The notes: generated by a model not told the origin, from the letters alone. Numbered from the stretch's first letter, positions 52,128 to 61,733 are shown. The stretch is DNA of 64,000 bases from an uncultured Acetatifactor sp. (GCA_910584865.1 CAJUCE010000001.1:1-64000); one strand, 5' to 3'. Made by a program: numbers and translations.

Positions 52128-53102
52128 ATGGGATATCAGAACATAAAGTTCCCAGAGGGGAGCACTTTTCTGGTCACAGGAGGCGCTGGATTCATCGGTT
52201 CAAATCTATGTGAAACGATTTTAAACCTTGGTTACAAAGTGCGCTGTCTGGACGATCTGTCCACAGGAAAGCAGGAGAACGTGGAGATGTTCTTAGCTAA
52301 CCCCCAATATACATTCTTCAAGGGAGACATCAAAGATTTAGATTTTTGTCTGAAAGTCTGTAAGGATGTGGATTATGTTCTTCACCAAGCAGCTTGGGGT
52401 TCTGTTCCACGTTCAATTGAAATGCCTCTGTTTTACTGCGCGAATAATATCTGTGGGACTCTAAACATGATGGAAGCAGCCAGGCAGAATGATGTGAAGA
52501 AGTTTGTCTATGCTTCGAGCAGCAGCGTGTACGGAGATGAACCAAACCTTCCTAAGATAGAAGGGCGGGAGGGTGATCTTCTCTCACCATATGCATTGAC
52601 CAAGAGTTGTGATGAGGAGTGGGCAAAACAGTACACCAGGCATTATGGCCTGGATACCTACGGACTACGTTATTTCAATGTGTTTGGAAGACGACAGGAT
52701 CCCGATGGTGCTTATGCTGCTGTTATACCCAAATTCATCAAACAGCTGCTGGCGAAAGAGCAACCTACCATCAACGGGGATGGAAAGCAGAGCAGGGATT
52801 TTACTTATATAGAGAATGTCATTGAAGCAAACCTGAAAGCCTGCCTGGCTTCTCATGAAGCAGCGGGAGAAGCGTTCAATATCGCATATGGCGGGAGGGA
52901 ATATTTGATTGATATCTATTACGGACTGACCAAAGCACTCGGAGTGGATATCGAACCGAAGTATGGTCCTGACAGAGCTGGTGATATCAAACATAGTAAT
53001 GCCGATATTAGTAAGGCGAAAGAGATGCTACAGTATGATCCAGAGTGGAGTTTTGAGAGAGGGATAAAAGCGGCAATTGAGTGGTATAGGGAGAACTTGT
53101 AA
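52128..53102 (+). CDS. UDP-HexNAc(A) 4-epimerase (WbpP/TviC-like)
   Basis: 324 aa extended SDR. TGGAGFIGSN (residues 17-26) binds NAD. The catalytic pair is Tyr155/Lys159 in SPYALTK, and ASSSSVYGDEPNLPK and YFNVFGRRQDPDGAYAAVIPKF are typical of the UDP-GlcNAc/UDP-GlcNAcA 4-epimerase group (WbpP, TviC). ATG 52128 follows GGAGGT by seven bases; the frame limit TTG 52113 overlaps the previous gene and is rejected. With the preceding dehydrogenase it would supply UDP-GalNAcA, making the cluster 2 polymer acidic. Confidence 0.92.
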   Translation: MGYQNIKFPEGSTFLVTGGAGFIGSNLCETILNLGYKVRCLDDLSTGKQENVEMFLANPQYTFFKGDIKDLDFCLKVCKDVDYVLHQAAWGSVPRSIEMPLFYCANNICGTLNMMEAARQNDVKKFVYASSSSVYGDEPNLPKIEGREGDLLSPYALTKSCDEEWAKQYTRHYGLDTYGLRYFNVFGRRQDPDGAYAAVIPKFIKQLLAKEQPTINGDGKQSRDFTYIENVIEANLKACLASHEAAGEAFNIAYGGREYLIDIYYGLTKALGVDIEPKYGPDRAGDIKHSNADISKAKEMLQYDPEWSFERGIKAAIEWYRENL

Positions 53103-53190
53103 CTATTATAGGGAGAGCATGATTTGTATTAGCAAAATAAGGGAATCAGACATATTCTAAATTATTCTAAATAGAAAGAGTAAGTGGACG

Positions 53191-54300
53191 ATGGGGAAAA
53201 AGGTAACACATATCATTACTGGATTAGGAAAGGGTGGTGCTGAGACCATGCTTTACCAGGTCATTAAGTTCCGTACAGTTCAATCTTTGGAGTATAAAGT
53301 GATAAGCTTGGGAGGATCATCCTACTATGAGAATATACTTAGAAAGTTGGGTATTCCCGTGGAGATCTACCCTATCAAAAGGACCCCTTTTTCCTCCATG
53401 CACCATATCATAGAAAGTGTAAAAGGAAGCGATGTGCTCTGTTGTTGGATGATGCACGCAAATTTGGTGGGTTTTATTGCAGCAAAATTTGCTGATGTCA
53501 GGCATATTATCTGGTGCGTAAGACACAGCAACACAGGAGGGAATTTCCTGAAAACACGAACTGTCCGGATTGATTCTATTTGTGCCAGGCTTAGTAGTAA
53601 AGTGAATACTATAACTTATAATGGGAACCGGTCCAGAAATGAGTATGAAAAGCTAGGGTTTTGTAAGGAGAAAGGAATTGTTCTGGACAATGGGTGCGAC
53701 TGCGAGGAATATGCGCCGAATTCTGAAGCCAGAGGAATACTCTTTAAGGAACTGGGAATTAGTTCGGATAAAAAGATAATTCTTTCGGTCACAAAAAACG
53801 ATCCAATCAAAGACATTCCGACATTTATCCGTGCTTTTGCAGTTTTCCGTAAACGCTATCCGGAAACAGTTGCTGTCATGTGTGGAAATAAAATTGAAGA
53901 GACTGAGCAGTTGCTAAGTCTTTGCCAAGAGGTACGGCTAAAGCCTCAAGAGGACATCTTTTTCCTGGGACTTAGACATGATGTTCCAATTCTCCTTGCT
54001 GCCTGTGATATTTATGTATTACATTCTGCCGGTGAGGCGTTTCCAAATACGCTCTTACAGGCTATGTCCTCATCCTGCCTTTGCATTGCTACAGATGTGG
54101 GAGATGCCCGAAGAATAATGGGAAATGACAGGTTTATTATTACCCCTCAGGCACCGGAGGCAATGGCCATGAAAATGGAAGAAATCTTCGCCATGCCTAA
54201 TGAGGAACAGGAGAGTGTTAAAGCCAGGAACCGCAGGCGAGTGCAGAAGTATTATGATATAAGGGATATTGTCAAAAAATATGAAGAACTATATACATGA
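53191..54300 (+). CDS. GT4 glycosyltransferase
   Basis: 369 aa, GT-B fold. HIITGLGKGGAETMLYQVI is the N-terminal GT4 glycine-rich segment. The C-terminal half has ILSVTKNDPIKDIPTFIRAF and the donor motif HSAGEAFPNTLLQAMSSSCLCIATDVG. TITYNGNRSRNEYEKLG resembles the acceptor side of related enzymes. AT-rich. The ribosome-binding site before ATG 53191 is weak. It is followed by the polymerase gene. Confidence 0.87.
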   Translation: MGKKVTHIITGLGKGGAETMLYQVIKFRTVQSLEYKVISLGGSSYYENILRKLGIPVEIYPIKRTPFSSMHHIIESVKGSDVLCCWMMHANLVGFIAAKFADVRHIIWCVRHSNTGGNFLKTRTVRIDSICARLSSKVNTITYNGNRSRNEYEKLGFCKEKGIVLDNGCDCEEYAPNSEARGILFKELGISSDKKIILSVTKNDPIKDIPTFIRAFAVFRKRYPETVAVMCGNKIEETEQLLSLCQEVRLKPQEDIFFLGLRHDVPILLAACDIYVLHSAGEAFPNTLLQAMSSSCLCIATDVGDARRIMGNDRFIITPQAPEAMAMKMEEIFAMPNEEQESVKARNRRRVQKYYDIRDIVKKYEELYT

Positions 54301-54342
54301 AAATAAAGGCAACAATATGAAAGAATCTATGGAAGGTTTAAT

Positions 54343-55425
54343 ATGCTGACTATAATCTTTTTCTTAATAATCATGCTGGGCCTACTAATTAATAAATCAA
54401 AACTCATAAGAAAGTTGCAATATATTTGCATATTTATTGTTTTTGTTTTTAATAGCTGGAGCCAGGATGATGCCACTTATCAAAGAATATATACAGGATA
54501 TTATGGAAAATCGCATGAACCGGGTTTTGATTTTATATGTAAATTATGCTTTGATAGTGGAATTTCCTATGAAACATTTAAAATAGTTTACGTATCGGTT
54601 GCCGTTTTTTTACTTTTGTTTGCTCTGAATAAGATATTTAAGGAGTCCGGTAATGACGCTTATTCATTGATATTACTATATCCTTTACTTCCATTAGTAG
54701 AACTGTTGCGTCAACTATTGGCTATCGCAATAATTACTTGTGGAATAGCATGGTATTTTTCGCGTGAAAAGGAAAACATAAAAAATAAAATAATTTTAGC
54801 ATTAATTATTTTTTTGGGCGCGACGTTCCACTATTCTGTTTTGTTTTTTTTGATTTTGTTATTAATTAGTGAAAAAACACCTCAAAAAAATACCTATATA
54901 CAAATTATAGTAATCACATTGGTATCTATATTTATATTTAATGCTTCTCTTTTTAGAACATTTTTAAGATTATTATTTGCCTCTGACAAAGTTTCAAGTT
55001 GGTTCGATTCTGCAAATAGAATAGGACTGGGAATATTTATAGTTTTTGCATTTCACATAATATCATTTTTTATTTATGATTTTACTTATAGAGCATATTT
55101 TGCTAAAGTGAATAACAATGATGGGACAACAGAAAGCGTAAAAAGATTATCAAAAAGAATATACTCATTGAATGTATATTCATTTATGCTTTTTGGATTT
55201 TATACTTATAATATGGAGTTTTTTTCAAGACTGTATATCGTTATACTAATATTAAACTGTTTCCATATATCTGTAATGGCAAAAAAAGTTAAAACAAATA
55301 ATATGCTCATACTCAGAAGCTTCCAGCTGGCATTTCATATTACAATGTTTGTATTTTTCTGTCGACCATTTAACGACTCAGGAATTATGTCAATGATATT
55401 GAGGAATAATTCATTGTTCCCATAG
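54343..55425 (+). CDS. EpsG family polysaccharide polymerase (cluster 2)
   Basis: 360 aa with about ten membrane helices. WSQDDATYQRIYTGYYGKSHEPGF matches the EpsG D-Y/EPG loop, and ALIIFLGATFHYSVLFFLILLL is the FHxS signature. It would polymerise flipped repeat units. ATG 54343 follows GGAAGG. It is very AT-rich. It is a different, diverged polymerase from the one in cluster 1, which supports two distinct polymers. Confidence 0.88.
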   Translation: MLTIIFFLIIMLGLLINKSKLIRKLQYICIFIVFVFNSWSQDDATYQRIYTGYYGKSHEPGFDFICKLCFDSGISYETFKIVYVSVAVFLLLFALNKIFKESGNDAYSLILLYPLLPLVELLRQLLAIAIITCGIAWYFSREKENIKNKIILALIIFLGATFHYSVLFFLILLLISEKTPQKNTYIQIIVITLVSIFIFNASLFRTFLRLLFASDKVSSWFDSANRIGLGIFIVFAFHIISFFIYDFTYRAYFAKVNNNDGTTESVKRLSKRIYSLNVYSFMLFGFYTYNMEFFSRLYIVILILNCFHISVMAKKVKTNNMLILRSFQLAFHITMFVFFCRPFNDSGIMSMILRNNSLFP

Positions 55426-55490
55426 TGTTAATTGAGAGACCTAACATAATTAATATTGCTTTGTAGACTTGGTAAACCAGAGGATTCAAA

Positions 55491-56498
55491 ATGGATGATG
55501 ATAAAAGTTTCTATTTTCTAACACTTGAAAGCAAAGAAACAGAATTTTTATATTCTGGGTTTAAGCATATATCTAATGGTCAAATGCTTGTGATTAATCA
55601 TGGAAAATTTATTAACCGAATCACTCGGCATATTATTAGGATGTATGCTCAAGACGAGAAACTTGGAATACTTGCAAAAGCGCTTACAAAAAGAATTGTT
55701 CAAGGTCAAGTTATAAATAAAATTTCTAATGTTTATGGCAAAAAATGTATTTTTATAGTATATGCCCGGGTATATGAGAGTTTAGGCAGAACATTGACCG
55801 ACGAACTTAGAAAAGTTTTTCCTGATGCTGTCTATTGTGTATATTTTGCTGACCTGCAAAGACGTTTCTCAATTAACTTAGAAAGTTATAAACGAGATTT
55901 TGATTATCTGTTTAATTTTGATAAAAAACAGGCGGAACAATATAACCTTCATTATCTACTGGAACCATTTACATATATGCCAATGAATGAATCGAAGATT
56001 ACCCCTATTTATGATGTCACATATGTGGGCAGAGTAAAAAATGATATGAAGCGATACAATGAAATAATGAGAGTATATAAAGAATGTAGAGCGGCAGGGT
56101 TAAAATGCGATTTTCATATTGTAGATGCCCCCCGGAAATTACAGCAATATGCAGGAGAAATCGAATATAACAAATTCATGAGATTTGACGAAATAATTGA
56201 ACATGTCATTCTATCCCGTGCTGTTTTAGAAATACTACAAACCGATGAATATTCGCCTACAACTCGTTACACAGAGGCTTGTCTTTATGGTAGAAATTTA
56301 ATTACAAATTGTGAAGGTATAAAAGATAAATTTTATAAAAACGAAAGCAATATATTTGTTCTTGATGAATCTACATCAATAAATGCTCCCTGGATTAAAG
56401 AAACGCATGAAGTCAACAAGGGTGATTATATAACAATGTTTTCTATTGAAAGTTTTATTGCATCTATTGAAAAAGTTATTAAAGAGGCAGACAAGTAA
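55491..56498 (+). CDS. putative glycosyltransferase-like protein, family not recognised
   Basis: 335 aa, soluble. The pattern suggests a GT-B-like two-domain protein: CIFIVYARVYESLG and PDAVYCVYFADLQ in the first half, YDVTYVGRVKNDMKRYNEIMRV opening the second, and LQTDEYSPTTRYTEACLYGRNLITN near the C-terminus at the usual donor-binding position. It lacks the EG(F/W)G...EA motif of GT4. AT-rich, between polymerase and flippase genes. The role in sugar transfer is inferred from layout and context only. Confidence 0.6.
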   Translation: MDDDKSFYFLTLESKETEFLYSGFKHISNGQMLVINHGKFINRITRHIIRMYAQDEKLGILAKALTKRIVQGQVINKISNVYGKKCIFIVYARVYESLGRTLTDELRKVFPDAVYCVYFADLQRRFSINLESYKRDFDYLFNFDKKQAEQYNLHYLLEPFTYMPMNESKITPIYDVTYVGRVKNDMKRYNEIMRVYKECRAAGLKCDFHIVDAPRKLQQYAGEIEYNKFMRFDEIIEHVILSRAVLEILQTDEYSPTTRYTEACLYGRNLITNCEGIKDKFYKNESNIFVLDESTSINAPWIKETHEVNKGDYITMFSIESFIASIEKVIKEADK

Positions 56499-56523
56499 TA
56501 TTTTAATATGGAGAACTTTCCTT

Positions 56524-57975
56524 ATGTATTTGGTAAATAAATATAACGCCTTATCTCTTCCTGTAAAAGCTGCAATTTGGTTTATTGTGGTAAACTTTTT
56601 TACAAAAGGTGTAAACTTTATTACAGTTCCCATTTTTACACATTATATGTCAACAGAAGAATATGGAAAAGTTAGTATTTTCTTGACATACCAAGGAATA
56701 CTGATCAACTTTGCAACATTTGAAATGTATTCTGGCGCATATATACGAGGAATTCTTAGATATAGAGATAATATTCTGTTTTTTACATGGTCGGAACAGT
56801 TACTCAGCACATTAATTACTATCTTTGTATTTATTTTAAGCATTCCTATAACACCATGGCTTATATCAAACGCACAAATAAATTTAAAGATTTATGTTCT
56901 AATGTACTCTTACTTTTTAGTGTTTCCAGCATATCAGTGTTGGGTAAACAGAAAGCGGTTTGATTATGATTATAAGCCAGTTGTTATTAGTGCTATATTG
57001 TATACCGTATTGTCAATACTTGTTCCGCTATTTGCAATAATTAAAGTTGAGTCAACAGCTTCAGTAAGAATAATGTTTATGCTCCTTTTTGAATCATTAT
57101 TCTGCCTGCCGTTTTTTCTCCATAATGTTCATTTTGGAAAACTTTTAGCTAATAGAAAAGTACTCCGTGAACAATGGAAATTTTTAATATTATTTCAGCT
57201 TCCTTCAGTAGTTCACGCTCTATCCTATATTATACTCTCATCTATGGATAGAATAATGATTGGAAAAATGATTGGAAATTCTGAGGCAGGTATTTATTCA
57301 GTAGCTACTACTATAGCAAATGTAATTACTATTCTCTGCATTTCTGCTAATCAGGTATTGAAGCCGTGGCGATATCAAAGAATGGAAAAGCGAGAACTAA
57401 CTAATATAAAAGAGATCTCCAATGTTCTCTTGGTAATATTTGGCCTGGCAATTATTCTTTGGATTCTTGTCGCTCCAGATGTTATGCGTTTTTTGTTCTC
57501 AGAAGAATACTATCAAGCTATTTGGGTTATCCCTCCGGTTTCAATATCGGTATTTTTCATTTTTCTATATTCAATGCTTGTCGATATTGAAGAGTTTTAT
57601 TATAAGACTAAATATGCGATGTATGCTACTACCATAAGTGCAGTGGCAAATATTGTAATGAATTATTTTGCAATAAAAATATGGGGTTACATAGCTTGCG
57701 CATATACTACTTTGATTTGCTATGTATTTCTGGCATTACTTCATTTGTATTGGTCAACTAAAGCAGCAAAGAGTGGAGGCATACCGATTAACAGGATATT
57801 TAATGTAAAGATGATTTTCTTTTTCAGTACATTCCTATTAATTGCAGAAGTTCTAATTACAGTAACTTACAATAATAGCATTGTTAGATATTCGATCTTT
57901 TTCTTATTGATTGCCGGTTGTGCTATTAATATAAAAAAAATAATCCCTTTTTTGAAGGAGATAACAAGGAAATAA
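56524..57975 (+). CDS. Wzx-type polysaccharide flippase
   Basis: 483 aa with about 12-14 membrane helices and the MOP-superfamily polysaccharide transporter opening: AAIWFIVVNFFTKGVNFITVPIFTHYMSTEEYG. It would flip the undecaprenyl-linked repeat unit to the outer face for EpsG-dependent polymerisation. ATG 56524 follows TATGGAGAAC; the frame reaches back to 56446 within the previous gene, without conservation. It is the only flippase seen in the window. Confidence 0.9.
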   Translation: MYLVNKYNALSLPVKAAIWFIVVNFFTKGVNFITVPIFTHYMSTEEYGKVSIFLTYQGILINFATFEMYSGAYIRGILRYRDNILFFTWSEQLLSTLITIFVFILSIPITPWLISNAQINLKIYVLMYSYFLVFPAYQCWVNRKRFDYDYKPVVISAILYTVLSILVPLFAIIKVESTASVRIMFMLLFESLFCLPFFLHNVHFGKLLANRKVLREQWKFLILFQLPSVVHALSYIILSSMDRIMIGKMIGNSEAGIYSVATTIANVITILCISANQVLKPWRYQRMEKRELTNIKEISNVLLVIFGLAIILWILVAPDVMRFLFSEEYYQAIWVIPPVSISVFFIFLYSMLVDIEEFYYKTKYAMYATTISAVANIVMNYFAIKIWGYIACAYTTLICYVFLALLHLYWSTKAAKSGGIPINRIFNVKMIFFFSTFLLIAEVLITVTYNNSIVRYSIFFLLIAGCAINIKKIIPFLKEITRK

Positions 57976-58032
57976 CATGTTCTATTTTTACAAAGAAAAA
58001 GCAAATATGGAAATGTTGAAGGAGAAATAATA

Positions 58033-59163
58033 ATGATTAACGTAATGCAGCCTACCCTAGGACAAGAAGAACTTGACGCAATCAAGCATGTTTTCGATTC
58101 TAACTGGATTGGAAAGGGAAAAATTGTTTCTGAGTTTGAAAAAATGTATGCAGATCATCTTGATTCAACACCGGATCGTGTGCTTTCCACTAACTGCTGT
58201 AGTGAAGGATTATTTTCTTCAATGTACCTGTGTAATATTCAACCTGGCGATGAGGTGATTGTACCCACTATCAGTTTCGTTGGTGCCGGAAATGCAGTAT
58301 GTGCCAATGGATCAAATCTTGTGCTTTGTGATGTAAATCCGAGAACTTTAAATGCAAGAGCTGAAGATATTGAGAAGGTCATCACGTCGAAGACAAAAGC
58401 AATTCTTCTTCTCCATTATGGTGGAATCCCTTGTGAAATGGATAAAATTATGCCGCTTGCAGAGGCCCATGGGCTAAAAGTTATCGAAGATTGCGCAGCT
58501 GGTGTTTGTTCTCAATATAAGGGACATGCACTTGGAACAGACGGCGATATGGCCATGTGGTCTTTCGATGCCATGAAAGTTCTCGTTTGTGGAGATGGAG
58601 CCATTCTTCATTTCAAAGACCCTGAGATGCGCGAAAAAGCTGATAAGTGGCTTTATTTTGGATTGGAGGCTAAAAGCGGATATGAGAATAGTGTCGCCCA
58701 GAAGTGGTGGGAATTTGATATTTCCGCTTACGGGCATAGGGCGATTATGAATAATGTAACTGCTGCTATGGCTATAGAACAGTTCAAAAAACTCCCTATG
58801 TTCATGGAAAAAAGAGAAGCAATTCATGATGCCTATAATGAAAGTCTTAAGGATGTAGCCTGGCTTGATCTGCCACTGCCTATTGAAGAAGGCAGTCGCT
58901 CCTCTTTCTATTTTTATCATATTCAGATCAAGAACGGGAAACGTGATGAACTGGCTCGTTATCTCCGTAAGCATGATATCTATACAACATATCGTTATTT
59001 TCCGCTTCATCGTGTTCCTCATTACGGAATTGACGGCAACTTCCCTGGTGCTGATTATGCTGCAGACAATACTTTGTGCTTGCCGATACACCAGAGCCTG
59101 ACCACCGATGACGTGCAGTTGATTATAGATAAGATTAAGGAATTCGGTCAGAAGTACTGCTAA
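58033..59163 (+). CDS. DegT/DnrJ/EryC1 sugar aminotransferase
   Basis: 376 aa PLP enzyme. The cofactor lysine is Lys182 in SFDAMKVLVCGDGAIL; IEDCAAGVCSQYKG carries the cofactor Asp. It is clearly different from the PglE-like enzyme at 46980. Followed by a GNAT acetyltransferase and an RmlC-type epimerase, it suggests a second amino-deoxy sugar, perhaps a dTDP-3-amino or 4-amino sugar. ATG 58033 follows AAGGAGAAA. The composition is less AT-rich than the flippase, another sign of mosaic origin. Confidence 0.9.
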   Translation: MINVMQPTLGQEELDAIKHVFDSNWIGKGKIVSEFEKMYADHLDSTPDRVLSTNCCSEGLFSSMYLCNIQPGDEVIVPTISFVGAGNAVCANGSNLVLCDVNPRTLNARAEDIEKVITSKTKAILLLHYGGIPCEMDKIMPLAEAHGLKVIEDCAAGVCSQYKGHALGTDGDMAMWSFDAMKVLVCGDGAILHFKDPEMREKADKWLYFGLEAKSGYENSVAQKWWEFDISAYGHRAIMNNVTAAMAIEQFKKLPMFMEKREAIHDAYNESLKDVAWLDLPLPIEEGSRSSFYFYHIQIKNGKRDELARYLRKHDIYTTYRYFPLHRVPHYGIDGNFPGADYAADNTLCLPIHQSLTTDDVQLIIDKIKEFGQKYC

Positions 59164-59242
59164 TTTGGTGAAACTACGAGATGAAAAATGTTATTCCTGC
59201 GAATGGAGCCGGAACATTTGGTAATTGAAAGGAGTAAAAAGA

Positions 59243-59788
59243 TTGAAAATTTATTTAAGACCCATTACACTGGATGATGGAGCTATGATTGTTAAATGGC
59301 GTAATTCTTCTGATGTGTCTAGTCATTGCTTTGACAAAAAACCAATTACTATGAAATCAAATGAAGCGTTTTATAAAGCTTATGTTGAGACTGGAAAGTA
59401 TAAACAGTTTATTGTAGAAAGGATAGAAGAAAGCTTTGGTGTATCCTCATATTCAATTGCTACTGTATATTTGAAAGATTTTGACAAGGTCAATAATCGA
59501 TGTGAACTCTGCATTTTTACATCGGATGATCAGGAATGGAATACAGAAAGCCAGAGTATTGCAGTAAGGTTATTGCTTGAGAAAGCGTTTGTAGAATATG
59601 GAGTGCACAAGGTGTACACTTTTGTGTTTGCTGATAATAAAGATGAAGTAGGTTTAATGTATAATGCTGGATTATCAAAAGAGGCAGTACTCATAAAAGA
59701 AGCCTTAAACAGTGCTGGAGATTATGTTGACGTTCTTCGCATGTCTATTATGGCAGAAGATTACAAGAAGGAAGAAAAACATGAGTAA
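59243..59788 (+). CDS. GNAT family N-acetyltransferase
   Basis: 181 aa. The opening KIYLRPITLDDGAMIVKWRN is typical of RimJ/RimL-like or sugar-modifying GNATs (PseH/FdtC-like roles occur in such loci). The acetyl-CoA region lies around residues 80-135 (ELCIFTSDDQEWN, then IAVRLLLEKAFVEYGVHKVYTFV). Start TTG 59243 follows AAAGGAGT by seven bases; the in-frame TTG 59225 is upstream of that site. It probably acetylates the amino sugar made by the preceding aminotransferase. It overlaps the next gene by eight bases. Confidence 0.83.
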   Translation: MKIYLRPITLDDGAMIVKWRNSSDVSSHCFDKKPITMKSNEAFYKAYVETGKYKQFIVERIEESFGVSSYSIATVYLKDFDKVNNRCELCIFTSDDQEWNTESQSIAVRLLLEKAFVEYGVHKVYTFVFADNKDEVGLMYNAGLSKEAVLIKEALNSAGDYVDVLRMSIMAEDYKKEEKHE

Positions 59789-60332
59789 CTTTACATTTAA
59801 AGAAACAAAAATTAAAGGCGTATACATAATTGATGTCAAAACTCATGGGGATAATCGCGGTTTTTTCATGGAAACTTATAAAGAAGCTGATTTTATAGCC
59901 GCCGGACTAAATTACCGCTTTGTACAGGATAATCAGAGTTCTTCCCGAAGAGGCGTTCTCCGTGGTCTGCATTTCCAGAGGAAATATCCACAGGCAAAGT
60001 TAGTCAGAGTTCTGAAAGGGGAAGTATTTGATGTTGCAGTGGATCTTCGGAGAGATTCAGAAACGTATAGTCAGTGGATAGGGGTGCTGCTTTCTGAAGA
60101 GAACCGCCGGCAGTTCATGATACCGCGCGGATTTGCACATGGCTTTGTAGTTATATCTGACCATGCGGAGTTTGCATATAAATGCGATGAAAAATATTAC
60201 CCGGAGGACGAAGGCGGCATTCTTTGGAATGATCCTGATATAGCTGTAGCGTGGCCTAATGTTGGGGAGATTATTTTGAGCGAAAAGGACAAGATAAATC
60301 CAACATTGGCAGAATATAAGGTAAGGTTTTGA
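59781..60332 (+). CDS. rmlC: dTDP-4-dehydrorhamnose 3,5-epimerase-like (RmlC)
   Basis: 183 aa cupin-type epimerase. DNRGFFMETY, RGVLRGLHFQ with catalytic His64, VDLRRDSETYSQWIG and IPRGFAHGF are the RmlC motifs. It would epimerise C3/C5 of a dTDP-4-keto-6-deoxyhexose. No rmlA, rmlB or rmlD is present in the window, so its partners are elsewhere or it acts on the product path of the neighbouring aminotransferase/GNAT pair. ATG 59781 follows AAGGAAG; the longer frame from 59712 lies in the GNAT gene. Confidence 0.9.
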   Translation: MSNFTFKETKIKGVYIIDVKTHGDNRGFFMETYKEADFIAAGLNYRFVQDNQSSSRRGVLRGLHFQRKYPQAKLVRVLKGEVFDVAVDLRRDSETYSQWIGVLLSEENRRQFMIPRGFAHGFVVISDHAEFAYKCDEKYYPEDEGGILWNDPDIAVAWPNVGEIILSEKDKINPTLAEYKVRF

Positions 60333-60492
60333 TGTCTACAAATGATATAATTGTGATTAGTGGAACCTTTATCCGATTTTTCAACAAATTTATCCGTAAA
60401 TAAATAAACAAATCCTCCTTGTTTTTATTGTACTTGAAATCTGGAGGAGAAGCAAAGAACCTTTCGTTTTATTTGGGTTAGGAGGTTTGGAA

Positions 60493-61647
60493 GTGAAAGA
60501 ACGTAAACAACGGAATTCATCAATCGAATTGATGAAAATAATTGCGCTTTTCTTGGTGGTATTGTGCCATTCATTACCATTATATAAACTGGGCGGTTCT
60601 ACCGAACTTGATGGATTCCTAAATTTAAGGCAGAGCACTTCCAATCTACAGCAATTAGTACTGATAATATTTTCACACTTGGGACAAGTAGGAAATGCTC
60701 TATTTATTGTTCCTTCAGTTTATTATTTATTAGATAGTAATGAGGTAAAGAAAAACAAGATCATACAGTATATAATGGATACCCTTATAATTTCGGTAAT
60801 ATATTTAGTGATTTTCAGTGTAATTCATGGAAAGCTGCCCATAACATTTATTGTAAGCTCATTGTTGCCGATCACTTTTAATTTTTACTGGTTTATAACA
60901 TGCTATATTCTTTTATATGCTATTCACCCATGGTTAAATATTATAATTAAAAATCTTGAGAAGAAACAATTATTTATAGCAGACATTTGCATGTTCTTTT
61001 TGTATTGTGTTGTTTCGTTTGCGTTAGACGGCAAGTATTATTATTCTCATCTGATCGGCTTTATCGTATACTATTTTTTTGTTGCATATGTAAAATTGTA
61101 TTTACCGAAATTATCAAGTGATAAAAAAGTAAATCTAAAGGTTTTTGCTGTCAGTTTATGTGGTTTTATTTTAATGATTGTAGGAATAAACTGTCTGGGT
61201 GGTCATTTTTCATTTGTATCAAGGATGGTTGGAGATATTGAAAGATTTATTAATCCCTTTATTGTAGGATTATCAATATCCACGTTTAATTTGTGTAGGT
61301 TAAAGATATGGAGAAGTGAAAAGATTAATATAATTTCGTCCACTTCTTTATTGGTATTTGTTATTAGCAACAATAATATAATCTGTTCATTTGTAAAGCC
61401 TATTTTATTTAAGAACATATATGTATATGTTTCATATAATTATATTGCGGCAATATGCGTTTTAATTGCAATTGCGACTATGGTAATAAGCGTAATAATA
61501 GCTTTAGTCTACATGAAAACAATTCAGAGACTCGTAAATCTTTGTGTCCCAAAAATAATCAATATCTGTATTTTTTTATCTAAGAAAATATACTCATATA
61601 TTGTTTCTATTGAGAATAACTCTCGGGGGGGTACAGACCTTATGTAA
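60493..61647 (+). CDS. acyltransferase family 3 membrane protein
   Basis: 384 aa with about ten membrane helices. The N-terminus has SSIELMKIIALFLVVLCHSLPL, where the His after the first helix corresponds to the conserved catalytic-region His of OafA/WecH-type acyltransferases. It would O-acetylate (or acylate) the polymer or lipid-linked unit. GTG 60493 follows TAGGAGGT by six bases. AT-rich. It is the last gene of the operon before the strong terminator. Confidence 0.85.
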   Translation: MKERKQRNSSIELMKIIALFLVVLCHSLPLYKLGGSTELDGFLNLRQSTSNLQQLVLIIFSHLGQVGNALFIVPSVYYLLDSNEVKKNKIIQYIMDTLIISVIYLVIFSVIHGKLPITFIVSSLLPITFNFYWFITCYILLYAIHPWLNIIIKNLEKKQLFIADICMFFLYCVVSFALDGKYYYSHLIGFIVYYFFVAYVKLYLPKLSSDKKVNLKVFAVSLCGFILMIVGINCLGGHFSFVSRMVGDIERFINPFIVGLSISTFNLCRLKIWRSEKINIISSTSLLVFVISNNNIICSFVKPILFKNIYVYVSYNYIAAICVLIAIATMVISVIIALVYMKTIQRLVNLCVPKIINICIFLSKKIYSYIVSIENNSRGGTDLM

Positions 61648-61683
61648 AGATTATTCTGTATATCTGTTTGTTATGTAAAGCCT

Positions 61684-61733
61684 GGGCTGTCGCATCAATG
61701 ATTAGGAAATCATCGATGTGACAGCCCTTTTTT
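61684..61733 (+). terminator. strong terminator ending the loaP-linked operon
   Basis: GGGCTGTCGCATC (61684-61696) pairs with GATGTGACAGCCC (61715-61727) with one G-U pair. The stem continues inward with ATGATT/AATCAT, and a run of six T follows. It defines the 3' limit of the roughly 15-kb unit. Confidence 0.93.
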
